This document shows positions 47,552-57,478 of a stretch of DNA of 64,000 bases, piece by piece. A program made the translations under genes and the position numbers. Location: contig CAVQWR010000003.1 of NCBI GenBank assembly GCA_963717695.1, positions 496,001 through 560,000 of the forward strand, written 5' to 3'. Position 1 is the stretch's first letter; each line of letters begins with the position of its first letter. The DNA is from CAIWHR01 sp963717695 (lineage in GTDB: Bacteria; Pseudomonadota; Gammaproteobacteria; Burkholderiales; Casimicrobiaceae). The notes below the pieces were generated by a model. That model was not told the DNA's origin. It searched no databases and saw only the letters and a program-made list of their open reading frames with translations.

Positions 47552-48448
47552 CTAGTTGTTCGCGACGCCGTGCGGGACGTGCCCGGCGGCCACGTGCTGC
47601 AGCGCCGACTCGATGTGCGTGCGCTGGTCGTCGAAGAAGATGTCGGCGCGAAACGCGCGCAGGAACTCGCCCTTGTCGAGGCCGCCGAGAAAGAGCGCCT
47701 CGTCGATCCGGATGTTCCAGGCGCGCAGCGTGCGGATCACGCGCTCGTGCGCCGGGGCGCTGCGCGCCGTGACGAGCGCCGTGCGGATCGGGCCCGCATC
47801 TTCCGGGAAATCGGCCTGGATCCGGTGCAGCCCGGCGAGGAAATCCTTGAACGGCCCGCCCGACAGCGGCTCCATCGCCGCATCCGACTCGCTTTGCGAA
47901 AACGCCGCAAGCCCCTGCTCCTGATAGACGCGCTCGGCCTCGTCCGAGAAGAGCACCGCGTCGCCGTCGAACGCGATGCGCAGCTCCTCGGTCTCGTTGG
48001 CACCCACTGCGCTCGGAAAGATCGTCGCTGCCGCGTGCCCTTCCTCCAGCGCACGGCGGACGTCGCCCTGATCAGCCGACAGGAAGAGGTGCGCGCCGAA
48101 CGCCGGCACGTAGCGTGACGTCGCCTCGCCCTTGGTGAAGACTGCGCGCGTGATGTCGAGCCCGTAATGCTTGATCGCGTTGAAGACGCGCAAGCCCGTA
48201 TCGGCCGAATTGCGCGACAGCAGGATCACCTCGACGTACTGCTTGTCGGGACGGTTGAGGCGCAGGAGCTTCTTGACCAGCACGAACGCCGGTCCCGGCG
48301 AGAGCAGCTCGTCCTCGTGCTGGACCTGGTAGCGGTGGTAGGCCGCGACCCCGGCCTCGGTGTACACCCGGTGGCTTTCGGCGAGATCGAACAGCGCCCG
48401 CGATGAGATCGCGACGACGAGCTTGTCCGCGAGCGTGGGTTTCGCCAT
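47552..48448 (-). CDS. Cytosolic 5'-nucleotidase (NT5C1-like, PF06189 type)
   Basis: 298 residues, intact. AMP-hydrolysing nucleotidase family. Signatures: VVAISSRALFDLAESHRVYT, YVEVILLSRNSADTGLRVFN, GEATSRYVPAFGAHLFLSAD, IAFDGDAVLFSDEAERVYQE and IRIDEALFLGGLDKGEFLRA. HAD-like Asp motifs are visible in FDGDAVLFSD and DIFFDDQRTH. Purine salvage or turnover role is inferred. Confidence 0.9.
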   Translation of the reverse strand: MAKPTLADKLVVAISSRALFDLAESHRVYTEAGVAAYHRYQVQHEDELLSPGPAFVLVKKLLRLNRPDKQYVEVILLSRNSADTGLRVFNAIKHYGLDITRAVFTKGEATSRYVPAFGAHLFLSADQGDVRRALEEGHAAATIFPSAVGANETEELRIAFDGDAVLFSDEAERVYQEQGLAAFSQSESDAAMEPLSGGPFKDFLAGLHRIQADFPEDAGPIRTALVTARSAPAHERVIRTLRAWNIRIDEALFLGGLDKGEFLRAFRADIFFDDQRTHIESALQHVAAGHVPHGVANN

Positions 48449-48487
48449 CCGCGAAGTATACTGCCGCCGCCGCGCGCACCCTTCCGT

Positions 48488-49759
48488 CTATGCCGCGCGC
48501 TTCATCCCGTCGCCGATCTCGGCGAACACGGCGCGCACTTCCTCGACCGCCCAGTCGAGGGCGCTGCGCTCGACGTTGAGCGGCGGCGCGAAGCGGATGA
48601 CGGTGCCGTGCGTGTCCTTGGAAAGGATGCCGCGCGCGAGCAGCCGGTCGACGACCGCGCGCGCGGTGATGCGCTCGCGATCGACCTCGATGCCGATGAA
48701 GAGTCCCTTGCCGCGGATGTCCTTGATCAGCGGGCTCCTGATCGTCGCCAGCCGCGCCATCAGGTGCGCGCCTTCCACCGCCGAGCGCTCGACCAGCCTT
48801 TCGTCGGCGATGACGTCGAGCGCGGTCAGCGCCACGGCCGCCGCCAGCGGATTGCCGCCGAACGTGCTGCCGTGATCGCCGGGCGCGAAGACGCTCATCA
48901 CCGCGTCGGTCGCGACGAACGCGGAGACCGGCAGGAGGCCGCCGCCCAGCGCCTTGCCGAGGATCACGCCGTCGGGCCTCACGTCTTCGTGCTCGCAGGC
49001 GAGGAATTTTCCGGTGCGGCCGAGTCCCGTCTGGATCTCGTCGCAGATGAGGAGCACGTTGCGCTCGCGGCAGATCCGCGCGCACTGCGCGAGATAGCCG
49101 GCCGGAGGCACGATGATGCCGCCTTCGCCCTGGATGGGTTCGACGAGAAACGCGGCGGTGTTGGGACCGATGGCGCGCGCGAGCGCCCCGGCGTCGCCGA
49201 AGGGAATCGCCGCGAAGCCCGGCGCGAAAGGACCGAAGCCGTCGCGGTACTGCGGCTCGGACGAGAAGCCGACGATCGTGACCGAGCGGCCGTGAAAGTT
49301 GCTGCGGCAGACGATGATCTCGGCCTTGTCGGCGGGAATGCCCTTGACCTGGTAACCCCACTTGCGCGCGGTCTTCAGCGCCGTTTCGACAGCTTCGGCG
49401 CCGCCGGACGACGGGATCACGCGACTCAACCCGGTGAGGTGCGCGAGGCGCTCCATGAGGCGCGGCAGGACCGGATTGTGGAAGGCGCGGGACGTCACCG
49501 AGAGCTTCTGCGCCTGCTCGATCAGCGTTGCCACGATGCGCGGATGCGCGTGACCGCAGCTCACCGCGGAATACGCGCTCATCATGTCGAGGTAACGGCG
49601 CCCGTGCTCGTCCCAGAGCCACGCGCCCTCGCCCTTCGTCAGCACGACGGGCAGCGGATCGTAGTTGCGCGCCGCATAGCGGCGCTCGAGCGCGATCGAT
49701 GTATCTTCTCCGGCGATGCCGGAAGCCGGCGCGACGCCGGCGGCGGTACGCATTTCCAT
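48488..49759 (-). CDS. rocD: Ornithine aminotransferase
   Basis: 423 residues from the ATG at 49759, supported by GAGGAG about 8 bases upstream. PLP enzyme converting ornithine to glutamate-semialdehyde. Sequence matches the ornithine-oxo-acid branch: YAARNYDPLPVVLTKGEGAW, LDMMSAYSAVSCGHAHPRIV, SSGGAEAVETALKTARKWGY, FVVEP-type LVEPIQGEGGIIVPPAGYLA, CDEIQTGLGRTGKFLACEHE, and the PLP Lys in GVILGKALGGGLLPVSAFVA. Acetylornithine aminotransferase is the close alternative. Confidence 0.9.
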   Translation of the reverse strand: MEMRTAAGVAPASGIAGEDTSIALERRYAARNYDPLPVVLTKGEGAWLWDEHGRRYLDMMSAYSAVSCGHAHPRIVATLIEQAQKLSVTSRAFHNPVLPRLMERLAHLTGLSRVIPSSGGAEAVETALKTARKWGYQVKGIPADKAEIIVCRSNFHGRSVTIVGFSSEPQYRDGFGPFAPGFAAIPFGDAGALARAIGPNTAAFLVEPIQGEGGIIVPPAGYLAQCARICRERNVLLICDEIQTGLGRTGKFLACEHEDVRPDGVILGKALGGGLLPVSAFVATDAVMSVFAPGDHGSTFGGNPLAAAVALTALDVIADERLVERSAVEGAHLMARLATIRSPLIKDIRGKGLFIGIEVDRERITARAVVDRLLARGILSKDTHGTVIRFAPPLNVERSALDWAVEEVRAVFAEIGDGMKRAA

Positions 49760-49867
49760 TGCCAATGCTCCTCGTGAGAGTCGGGCCCGGGGGCGCGTCG
49801 CCGCCGCGGGCCGCGCGTTCGCGGGTCGGCTCGTGGCCGACGGCGAAACGCCCTGCTGGAATAACGG

Positions 49868-49889
49868 AAAAAGGCGCGATTGTCGCGCC
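49868..49889 (-). terminator. Rho-independent terminator after the TPR membrane protein gene
   Basis: Inverted repeat GGCGCGA (49873-49879), loop TTG, TCGCGCC (49883-49889). On the minus strand the hairpin runs into TTTTT (49868-49872). It lies about 70 bp past the stop of the gene at 49959 and before rocD, so it separates the two transcripts. Confidence 0.8.
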
Positions 49890-49958
49890 AAATCATGAGA
49901 CTAGTCTACCCTGCGCGCCTCGCGAACGCGAGATGCGGTGCAGCAAGCGGGCGCGGCG

Positions 49959-51260
49959 TCAGCGGACCGGCAATGCGTCGAGATTGATTCTCGCGCGGGC
50001 GTAATCGGGATCGAGGGCAAGGGCCTGCTCGTATGCCGTGCGGGCAGCGGCCAAGTCGCCCGCCTGCTGCCGCGCATAGCCGAGGTTGTTCCACGCCCTC
50101 GGCTTCGCCGGCGATGCGCGAACCGTCGCCTCCCAGAGCGCGACCTCGCTCGCGTAATCGAGGTTGCGCACGAATGTCGCGACGCCGAGGAGCAGAACGA
50201 GCGCGACCGCACCGCTCGTTGCGTCGCGCCATTGCCGCCAGCTGCCGAGCGATACGCCGATGATCAACGCGGGCCCGATCAGGGCGAGATAGAGCGCGCG
50301 ATCGCTCGCGAGGTCGTAGCGCGCGACGAGCGAGTTGGTCGGCGCGAGATTGAGAAAGAACCACAGGATGCCGAACCCCAGCCACGGTCGGCGCCGCAAC
50401 TGCAATAGTCCATACGCGATCGTACCGGCGATCGCGACCGCGGCCAGGCACCAGTGAAGGTCCGGCGCGGCCGGCACGACGATGTCGGGATCGACGTTGA
50501 CGCGCAGCGTGACGAGCGGATGGGTGACGAGATATGCGATGCCCTCGACCTGCGCGTACAGGCTCGCGCCGGGCGAGCGGTGCGCGAGACTCGCCTCGAG
50601 CAGCGCCCGGTAGGCGGGCAGCGCCGCCATTGCGACGATCGCCGCGGCGAGCAGCGCGAAATGCCCGGCCGCGCGGCGAAGTGCGCCTCGCAACGTCGCG
50701 CCGCGCGCACATTCGACGAGCATCAGCGCGAAGGGGAGCGTCCAGGCCGTCTCGCGTGCCGCGAGCGCGAGGGCGAACGAAAGCAGCGAGGTCGCGGTCC
50801 AGCCGCGCTCGTGGGCCAGCAGCGCGGCGAGATACAGCACGCCGGAAAGCGCCACCGATCGGCCCGAGACGTAGGTCACGGCCTCGGTCTGCGCAGGGTG
50901 CAGCGCGAAGACGAACGCGGTCAGCAGCGCCGCGAATGCCGCACGGGGGCACTCCGGCGCGAGCACCGGCACCCATCGCCGGGCGAGTGCCAGAACGAGC
51001 AGCGCACCGACGGCGTGGCAGAGCAGGCTGAACACGACGAACCCCGCCGGCGCGGGCGAGAGCACCCAACCGAATGTCAGGCTCGCCTTGGTGAGCGGCC
51101 GCATGCCGGGCATCGACGCCGTCCACGCACTCCACGAGTGCACGTCCGGATTGCGGACGACAAGATGGAAATCGTCGAACTGGAACGTCGTTCCGATCGC
51201 GCTCGCGAACGCGATGACGATCGCGCCGACCAGCAGCAGCGATGCGGTGCGCTCACCCAT
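49959..51260 (-). CDS. Multi-pass membrane protein with C-terminal TPR (TMTC/GT-C-like)
   Basis: 433 residues from the ATG at 51260. N-terminal membrane helix, then FQFDDFHLVVRNPDVHSWSA; the DD motif in the first loop resembles GT-C glycosyltransferases. About ten further helices follow, including HPAQTEAVTYVSGRSVALSG. The C-terminus has one complete tetratricopeptide repeat (AWNNLGYARQQAGDLAAART). The layout recalls eukaryotic TMTC proteins and bacterial relatives; enzymatic activity is unproven. Its start overlaps the dacA stop by 8 bp. Confidence 0.75.
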   Translation of the reverse strand: MGERTASLLLVGAIVIAFASAIGTTFQFDDFHLVVRNPDVHSWSAWTASMPGMRPLTKASLTFGWVLSPAPAGFVVFSLLCHAVGALLVLALARRWVPVLAPECPRAAFAALLTAFVFALHPAQTEAVTYVSGRSVALSGVLYLAALLAHERGWTATSLLSFALALAARETAWTLPFALMLVECARGATLRGALRRAAGHFALLAAAIVAMAALPAYRALLEASLAHRSPGASLYAQVEGIAYLVTHPLVTLRVNVDPDIVVPAAPDLHWCLAAVAIAGTIAYGLLQLRRRPWLGFGILWFFLNLAPTNSLVARYDLASDRALYLALIGPALIIGVSLGSWRQWRDATSGAVALVLLLGVATFVRNLDYASEVALWEATVRASPAKPRAWNNLGYARQQAGDLAAARTAYEQALALDPDYARARINLDALPVR

Positions 51261-52077
51261 CCGGCGCAGTCCGCGGCGGCGCCGCCGCCCGCGCGAACGC
51301 CTGTTCGAACATCGCCACGGCATCCCACCAGCGGTCGTTGGCACCCAGCAGTACGACGAGCACGGTGTGCCCGTCGCGTTCCGCGTAACCCGCGAGACAG
51401 CGTCCCGCGCGATCGGTATAGCCGGTCTTGACCCCCAGAAGGCCAGGCACGTAGCCGAGCAGCGCGTTGGTGCTGCGGAGCGCGAACGTGCGCCCGTCCG
51501 CCGTGCGCGCGGTGTAGCGCGGCAGCGCGACGAGCGACGCGAGACGCGGTGTCGCGACGACCCGGCGCGCGAGCGCCGCGATGTCGCGCGCGCTCGAGTA
51601 CTGCCCGGGCGCATCGAAGCCGCAGGCATTCACGAAATGCGTGTCGCGGAGCTGCCAGGCCGCCGCCTGCGCATTCATCCGCTCGGCAAAACGCGTCTCG
51701 GTGCCCGCCACGTGCTCGGCCAGCGCGAGGCAGGCGTCATTGGCGGAGCGAAGCAGAAGTCCTGCCGTCAGCTCCGCGACCGCGATGCGCATGCCCGCCT
51801 TCAGCCCCATGCGCGCGCCGCCCGCGCCCGCGGCACGCGTGCTGACGGTCACGATCGCGTCGGGCCGCGCACTCGCGTCGACGACGAGCGCGGTCATCAG
51901 CTTGGTCAGCGACGCAGGCGGAAGTCGCCGCTCGGGCGCCCCCGCCCAGAGCGGTGCGCCATCGAGTTCCACCAGATACGCGGCGGCTGCGCCGGCGAAG
52001 GCGTCGGTGGGCGGCGGAAGATCCGCGCCCGCCGCGCCGGCGAATGCGACCAGGAACGCGGCGATCACGCGCCGCAT
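51253..52077 (-). CDS. dacA: D-alanyl-D-alanine carboxypeptidase, short form
   Basis: 274 residues. Penicillin-binding serine DD-carboxypeptidase with a signal peptide (MRRVIAAFLVAFAGAAGADL). Catalytic triad motifs SLTK (PPASLTKLMTALVV), SAN (LLLRSANDACLALAEH) and KTG (LLGVKTGYTDRAGRCLAGYA). The C-terminal beta-sandwich and amphipathic anchor of PBP5/6 are absent, so it is probably periplasmic and soluble. Between a DUF3617 gene (8 bp upstream) and the TPR membrane protein (overlapping). Confidence 0.88.
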   Translation of the reverse strand: MRRVIAAFLVAFAGAAGADLPPPTDAFAGAAAAYLVELDGAPLWAGAPERRLPPASLTKLMTALVVDASARPDAIVTVSTRAAGAGGARMGLKAGMRIAVAELTAGLLLRSANDACLALAEHVAGTETRFAERMNAQAAAWQLRDTHFVNACGFDAPGQYSSARDIAALARRVVATPRLASLVALPRYTARTADGRTFALRSTNALLGYVPGLLGVKTGYTDRAGRCLAGYAERDGHTVLVVLLGANDRWWDAVAMFEQAFARAAAPPRTAPDG

Positions 52078-52085
52078 GAGCTTGT

Positions 52086-53108
52086 TCAGAACGGCAGCAG
52101 CTTTTTCATCTTGTCGATGCCCTGCTGCACCGGATCCTGTGCAGGAGGCGTCGCCGGTGCCGCCGGATTGGCCGGCGGCATTCCGGATTGCGCTCCCGGC
52201 GAGCCCCCGGCGGCGCCGCGCGTGATCGTCACGTAGCGCGAGCACAGCGGATACAGCGCGGGCTCGGGACTACCGCCGCGGCCGGCGCAGCGCATCTGCC
52301 CCTCGGAGCGAACGACGTCGTCGCAATGGCCGCTGCCGACGAAATTCCAGTTGCCCGCGCCCGTCGCCCGCGTGCACGCGGCGCGCGTGGTGGCGGCGAG
52401 GTCCTGCCCGCACTTGGCGAAGCTGGTGCGCAGATCGGGGTTGCGGCCTGCCATCGCGGTGTACTGCGCCGGGTCCTGCATCGACACGGCCGCCTTCGCG
52501 ACCGCGCTGCAGAACGCATCGCGCTTCGCCGCGCAGAGCTCCTTCGGCTCGAACATCTGCCACATGAGGCGCTCGATCCCGCCGTTGCAGGCGTCCGCGA
52601 CGCCCTTCTCGCCCTGCGCCTTCGCCGCAGCGATGTCCTGCTTCGCCGTCGACGTGCAGTTGCCGACGCGCGTGCCTGAATAGTCGAGCGACATTTCCAT
52701 CTGCTCGCCTTCCATCTTCCCGGCCATGTGCATCTTGCCCTGGTAGCCGTTCGGGCCCGACGTCGACTCGCCGGTCGCCGTGTAGTCGTTCTTCGCGTTC
52801 TTGCACTGCATCCGGTAGGTGAACTTGTTCCCGACGCGCTTGGTGTCGACGACGGTGCAGCCCTCGTTCTTCGGAATCGTTGCGGCGTCGTTGCCCTTCT
52901 CGACGCACACGCGGTTGGTCCGCGCCGGCATCGCCATCGGCATGCCGGGCATGTCCATCTTCGACGTGACGTCCCAGAGCTCGTCCTTGCCCTGCGGATC
53001 GGCCTTGTAGCCCATCTGGGCAGCCGCGGGCATGGCGGTCAGCAGCGCGAGCGCGACAACGGCGAAGGCGCGCGCGGTGCGCGTGCCGGCAAATCGATTC
53101 CGATTCAT
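52086..53108 (-). CDS. DUF3617-family exported protein
   Basis: 340 residues with a signal peptide (FAVVALALLTAMPAAAQMGY) and start supported by GGGAGAAG. DELWDVTSKMDMPGMPMAMP and VCVEKGNDAATIPKNEGCTV are typical of DUF3617 (periplasmic, cysteine-containing). The C-terminal half adds a Cys-rich region and a Pro/Ala tail (GMPPANPAAPATPPAQDPVQ). No function is known. First of the DUF3617-dacA-TPR run. Confidence 0.85.
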   Translation of the reverse strand: MNRNRFAGTRTARAFAVVALALLTAMPAAAQMGYKADPQGKDELWDVTSKMDMPGMPMAMPARTNRVCVEKGNDAATIPKNEGCTVVDTKRVGNKFTYRMQCKNAKNDYTATGESTSGPNGYQGKMHMAGKMEGEQMEMSLDYSGTRVGNCTSTAKQDIAAAKAQGEKGVADACNGGIERLMWQMFEPKELCAAKRDAFCSAVAKAAVSMQDPAQYTAMAGRNPDLRTSFAKCGQDLAATTRAACTRATGAGNWNFVGSGHCDDVVRSEGQMRCAGRGGSPEPALYPLCSRYVTITRGAAGGSPGAQSGMPPANPAAPATPPAQDPVQQGIDKMKKLLPF

Positions 53109-53194
53109 TTCTTCTCCCTGGTGAGCACCGGCGCATCGTGCGCGGTCTCGCCCGCATTCTAACCGGACAATGCGTGCGCACCCCGTGAACAAAG

Positions 53195-53800
53195 TCATTC
53201 GATCCGACAACCGGCAAAACGCAGCACCGCGGGAATCTCCTGCGCAAAATCGGCCCAGCCGTGATCGCCGCCCCCGCGCACGTATTGCCACGCGCCGGCG
53301 TAGAACGCGACCGCGTCCCGCCACGGCAGCACCTCGTCGCCCGAACGCACCAGCAGGAAGCAGCGCTCCGGTCGCGTGATGCGCGCGACTGCAAGCGCCC
53401 GCAGCGCATCGAGATGGGCGGCGGTCAACTCGAACGATTCCCCGGTGTAGAGGTTCGTCTGCAGGCCGACGGACGGGACGAGGTCGTCCCAGGGATGCAC
53501 CGTCGGATTGATCAATGCGGCACGCGCGCCGAAGCGCTCGGCGAGGTGCGTCGCGTAAAAGCCGCCGAGCGAGCTTCCGACGAGCGTCAGCCGCCCCGCC
53601 GCATCGCCGCCGGGCATTGCGCGCTCGATCCATGCGGCCACGCCGGCGACTGCCTCCACCGGGTCGAACGGAAGATCCGGGACATGGAGCTGCGGGCGGA
53701 TCTCCCTAGGCAGCGCGGCGACGGCGCGCACGAAAAGCTGCGCCTTCGCGCTCTGTGAAGACGAGCGGAATCCGTGCAGGTAGACGAGCGCCGGCGCCAA
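53195..53800 (-). CDS. YqiA-type esterase
   Basis: 201 residues, TTG start 3 bp after the mpl stop. Alpha/beta hydrolase of the YqiA/YcfP (UPF0227) family: ALVYLHGFRSSSQSAKAQLF, nucleophile Ser in LTLVGSSLGGFYATHLAERF, Asp in LLVRSGDEVLPWRDA, His in VRGGGDHGWADFAQE. Likely a short-chain esterase; substrate unknown. Translationally linked to mpl. Confidence 0.88.
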   Translation of the reverse strand: MAPALVYLHGFRSSSQSAKAQLFVRAVAALPREIRPQLHVPDLPFDPVEAVAGVAAWIERAMPGGDAAGRLTLVGSSLGGFYATHLAERFGARAALINPTVHPWDDLVPSVGLQTNLYTGESFELTAAHLDALRALAVARITRPERCFLLVRSGDEVLPWRDAVAFYAGAWQYVRGGGDHGWADFAQEIPAVLRFAGCRIE

Positions 53801-53803
53801 CGC

Positions 53804-55187
53804 TCAGCCGGCGAGTGCCGAGAGAAGCTTCTCGTGGATACCGCCAAAGCCGCCGTTGCTCATCACCAGCACGCGATCTCCGGTACGAGCCTCCCCGGCC
53901 ACGGCGCCGACCAGCGCATCGATGTCGTCGTGCACGGCGGCTTTCCGGCCGAGCGGCGCCAGCGCGGCGGCAACGTCCCATCCGAGATTGTGCGAGTAGC
54001 AGAACACGCGATCCGCCCCGACGAGACTTGCCGGAAGCGCTCCCTTCATCACGCCGCGCTTCATCGTCTGCGAGCGCGGCTCCAGCACCGCGAGAATGCG
54101 TCCGCCGTCGCCGGCGCGGCGCAGGCCGTCGATCGTCGTCGCGATCGCCGTCGGATGATGCGCGAAGTCGTCGTACACGGTGATGCCGCGCACCGCGCCC
54201 TTCAGCTCGAGCCGGCGGCGCACGCCGCGGAATTCCTGCAGTGCCGCGAGACCCACGTGCACCGGAACGCCGGCGTGACGCGCCGCCGCGAGCGCGGCGA
54301 GCGCGTTCAGCCGGTTGTGCCGGCCGAGCTGCGGCGAATCCGCCGGCCAGCCGACGATTCCCTGCGGCGCGCTGCCGTGCGTGACCTTGCCGTCGACGGC
54401 GATGCGCCAGGCGGGCGCCGGCACGCCGTCGGGCGACGCGAGCTCCGCGCCGGAGAAGTATTCGACCTCGGACCAGCAGCCGCGGGCGAGCACGCGCGCG
54501 AGCGCGGCATCCTCGCCGTTGACGACGAGCCGGCCGGTGCCGCGGCACCATGCGCACGAGGTTGTGGAACTGCGTCTCGATCGCCGCGAGGTCGGCGAAG
54601 ATGTCGGCGTGGTCGAACTCGAGGTTGTTGAGGATCAGCGTGCGCGGGTGGTAGTGCACGAACTTCGAGCGCTTGTCGAAGAACGCCGTGTCGTATTCGT
54701 CGGCCTCGATCACGAAGAAGGCGCTGTCGGCAAGGCGAGCCGACACGCCGAAGTTGAGCGGCACGCCGCCGATCACGAAGCCGGGCGAGAGCCCCGTGCG
54801 CTCGAGGATCCACGCGAGCATCGCCGTCGCGCTCGTCTTGCCGTGCGTGCCCGCCACCGCCAGCACCCACTTGTCGTGCAGCACGTTCTCGTAGAGCCAC
54901 TGCGGCCCCGAGATGTACGGCCGCCCCGTGTCGAGGATCGCCTCCATCAGCGGATTGCCGCGCGTGATGACGTTGCCGATGAGGAAGACATCCGCATTTC
55001 GCGCAACCGTGTCGAGCTGCTCCGGACCGAAGCCGTCGACAAGGTCGATGCCGAGCGCCGCGAGCTGCGTGCTCATCGGCGGATAGACATTGGCATCGCA
55101 GCCCGTGACCACGTGCCCGGCCGAGCGCGCGATCGCGGCGATGCCGCCCATGAAGGTTCCGCAGATGCCGAGGATGTGGAGGTGCAT
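53804..55187 (-). CDS. mpl: UDP-MurNAc:tripeptide ligase Mpl (murein recycling), one frameshift
   Basis: Reattaches recycled L-Ala-D-Glu-meso-DAP to UDP-MurNAc. The start at 55187 gives MHLHILGICGTFMGGIAAIA. The ATP loop is WVLAVAGTHGKTSATAMLAW; FFVIEADEYDTAFFDKRSKF and LILNNLEFDHADIF follow. An indel near 54545 separates this from ARGCWSEVEYFSGAELASPD, the Mur C-terminal domain GITVYDDFAHHPTAIATTID and LVMSNGGFGGIHEKLLSALA. Joined length is about 460 residues, normal. Confidence 0.93.
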
Positions 55188-55285
55188 TGAATGCCTTGCC
55201 GGAGCGCGGGCCCCGATGGCACCGCCGCAGCCGGCATTATCGCCGACTCGCGATGGTGTTGCGGATGCGGCCGCTTGCCGCGCGG

Positions 55286-57478
55286 TCAGGCGAACGCGGC
55301 GCGGACGCGCTCGCGCGTGAACGGCACCGTGCGCAGGCGGATTCCCGCGGCGTCGAAGATCGCATTGCCGAGCGCCGCCGGCACCGGCGTCGACGCGGCC
55401 TCGCCGGCGCCGAGCGGTGGCTCGTACGGCCGGACGATGAGATCGATCGTGATCGCGGGCACGTCGGGGAACGTGAGGATCGGGTAGCTCGCCCAGTGGA
55501 CGCTCGTGACCTGCGCGTGGTCGAACTGCACTTCCTCCAGGAGCGTCCGCGACAGCGTCTGCAGGATGTTGCCCTCGATCTGCGCGCGCAGCGCGTCGGG
55601 GTTGATCACGAGCCCGCAGTCGTGCGCGCAGGCGACGCGCCGCACGCGGATCGCGCCCGACGCGCGCTCGACCTCGGCCTCGATCGCCATCGCGACATAG
55701 GACTCGTTGTTCTTGTAGTGCACATAGGCGAAGCCGCGTCCGACGCCGCCGGGCCCCGGCGACGCGCGCGATTGCCAGCCGAGCAGCGTGGCGGCGCGGC
55801 GAATGACCTCGATGCCGCGCGGATCGCTGATGCCGGCGAGCCGGAACTCGACCGGATCGCGCCCCGCCGCATGCGCGAGCTCGTCGGTGAAGCTCTCGAC
55901 GGCGAAGAGATTGCCGATCTTGCCCGGCGCGCGGATGTTCGACGGCCGCAGCGGCGCCGTCGCGAGCCAGTGCACGGTCACTTCCTGGTTCGGCACTGCG
56001 ACCTGCGGATTGCCGTTCTGGCTGATGAGTCCGGTCGAGATCCCCGGCGTCTGCGCGATGCCCGCGGCGTCGAGCGCCAGCAGCGGCATGTTGGGCAGGT
56101 TGGCGGTGGCCTTCGGCAGCCACATCTCGGTGCGCCACGCGGCGACGCGTCCGTCCGCGTCGAGGCGCGCTTCGAGCGCCTGCATCTGCGGCGGTCCCTT
56201 CGGATCCCAGCCGAGCTCGTCCTCGCGCGACCACTGCACGCGCACCGGTGCGCCGATCGCGCGCGACAGCAGCGCCGCGTCGGCGGCGGCGTCATCGTGG
56301 CCGTTCATCCCGTAGCAGCCGGAGCCGTCGACGTAGATCACGCGCACCGCGTCACGCGGCAGGTCGAGCGCGCGTGCGATGGTGTCGCGGAACTTGTGCG
56401 TCGCCTGCGACGCCGACCAGATCGTCGCCTTGCCGCCGCGCACGTCGGCGACCGCGCACGACGGTCCCATCGACGCATGCGACTGGATCGGCCAGAAGTA
56501 TTCGGCCGAGAGCTTCCTGCCAGGCGCGGCCAGCGCGGCTTGCGCATCGCCGACCTTGACCAGCGTCTCGTGGCCTTCGAACGGCCCGGCGCGCAGCCAC
56601 TGCCGCACGCCGGACGTCCCGACGAGCGCCGCGCTTTCCGACCATTTCACCTTGAGCCGTCGCGTCGCCGTCACGACGTCCCACTCGTCGGTGCCGACGA
56701 CGGCGATCAGGTCCTTGACGCGCACGACCTGCACCCCGGGAATCGCGCCGATCGATTTCTCGTCGACGTCGAGGAGCTTCGCGCCGACGGACGCGGGCCG
56801 CACCACGCGGGCGTGCAGCATTCCGGGCACCACGAGATCGTGCACGAACGTGTGCGTGCCGGTGACCTTGGCGGGAATGTCCGGCCGCGCGATCGACTTG
56901 CCGACGACGCGATACGTCGACGGATCGCGCAGCGGCGCCTTCGGGTCGACCTTCAGCGCGAACGCGCGCCCGCGCAGCAGGTCGGCATAGGAGATGGCCT
57001 CGCTGCCGTCGCTTGCGAGGACCTGTCCGTCGATCGCGACGAGATCCGCCGCGCGACGCTGCATGCGCTCGGCGCCGAGCGCGAGCAGCGCCTCGCGCGC
57101 GGTCGCGGCCGCGCGTCGAATCTCGACGCCACCGCGCATGACGCCGGAGCTGCCGCCGGTCGCGCCCTGATCGGGTGTGAGCGCCGTGTCGCCTTCGATC
57201 AGCGTGATCCGCCGGACCTCGACGGCGAGCTCCTCCGCGGCCATCTGCGGAATCGCGATGCGCAAGCCCTGGCCGAGATCGACCTTGCCGCTGTAGATCG
57301 TCACGCTGCCGTCGGCATTGATCGCAACGAATCCGTCGACGTCCGTCGTGGCGAGCGGCTTGCCGAGCGCTGCGTCGGGGCTCGCCGCGCGCTGCGCCGA
57401 CGCCACCGGGGACAGCGAGAACGACACGACGAGCGCGGCGCCCGTCTGCAGGAATTCGCGGCGCGAGAGGCACTTCAT
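55286..57478 (-). CDS. Molybdenum hydroxylase large subunit (isoquinoline 1-oxidoreductase beta-like), Tat-exported
   Basis: 730 residues, xanthine-dehydrogenase-type molybdopterin subunit. The N-terminus is a twin-arginine signal: MKCLSRREFLQTGAALVVSF. Moco-binding pieces: VDLGQGLRIAIPQMAAEELA, SSGVMRGGVEIRR, SHASMGPSCAVADVRGGKAT, GSGCYGMNGHDDAAADAALL, RPSNIRAPGKIGNLFAVESF and CAHDCGLVINPDALRAQIEG. The order within IorB-type subunits is kept. The ATGA overlap with the upstream 2Fe-2S gene couples the two. Substrate (aldehyde or N-heterocycle) unknown. Confidence 0.9.
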   Translation of the reverse strand: MKCLSRREFLQTGAALVVSFSLSPVASAQRAASPDAALGKPLATTDVDGFVAINADGSVTIYSGKVDLGQGLRIAIPQMAAEELAVEVRRITLIEGDTALTPDQGATGGSSGVMRGGVEIRRAAATAREALLALGAERMQRRAADLVAIDGQVLASDGSEAISYADLLRGRAFALKVDPKAPLRDPSTYRVVGKSIARPDIPAKVTGTHTFVHDLVVPGMLHARVVRPASVGAKLLDVDEKSIGAIPGVQVVRVKDLIAVVGTDEWDVVTATRRLKVKWSESAALVGTSGVRQWLRAGPFEGHETLVKVGDAQAALAAPGRKLSAEYFWPIQSHASMGPSCAVADVRGGKATIWSASQATHKFRDTIARALDLPRDAVRVIYVDGSGCYGMNGHDDAAADAALLSRAIGAPVRVQWSREDELGWDPKGPPQMQALEARLDADGRVAAWRTEMWLPKATANLPNMPLLALDAAGIAQTPGISTGLISQNGNPQVAVPNQEVTVHWLATAPLRPSNIRAPGKIGNLFAVESFTDELAHAAGRDPVEFRLAGISDPRGIEVIRRAATLLGWQSRASPGPGGVGRGFAYVHYKNNESYVAMAIEAEVERASGAIRVRRVACAHDCGLVINPDALRAQIEGNILQTLSRTLLEEVQFDHAQVTSVHWASYPILTFPDVPAITIDLIVRPYEPPLGAGEAASTPVPAALGNAIFDAAGIRLRTVPFTRERVRAAFA

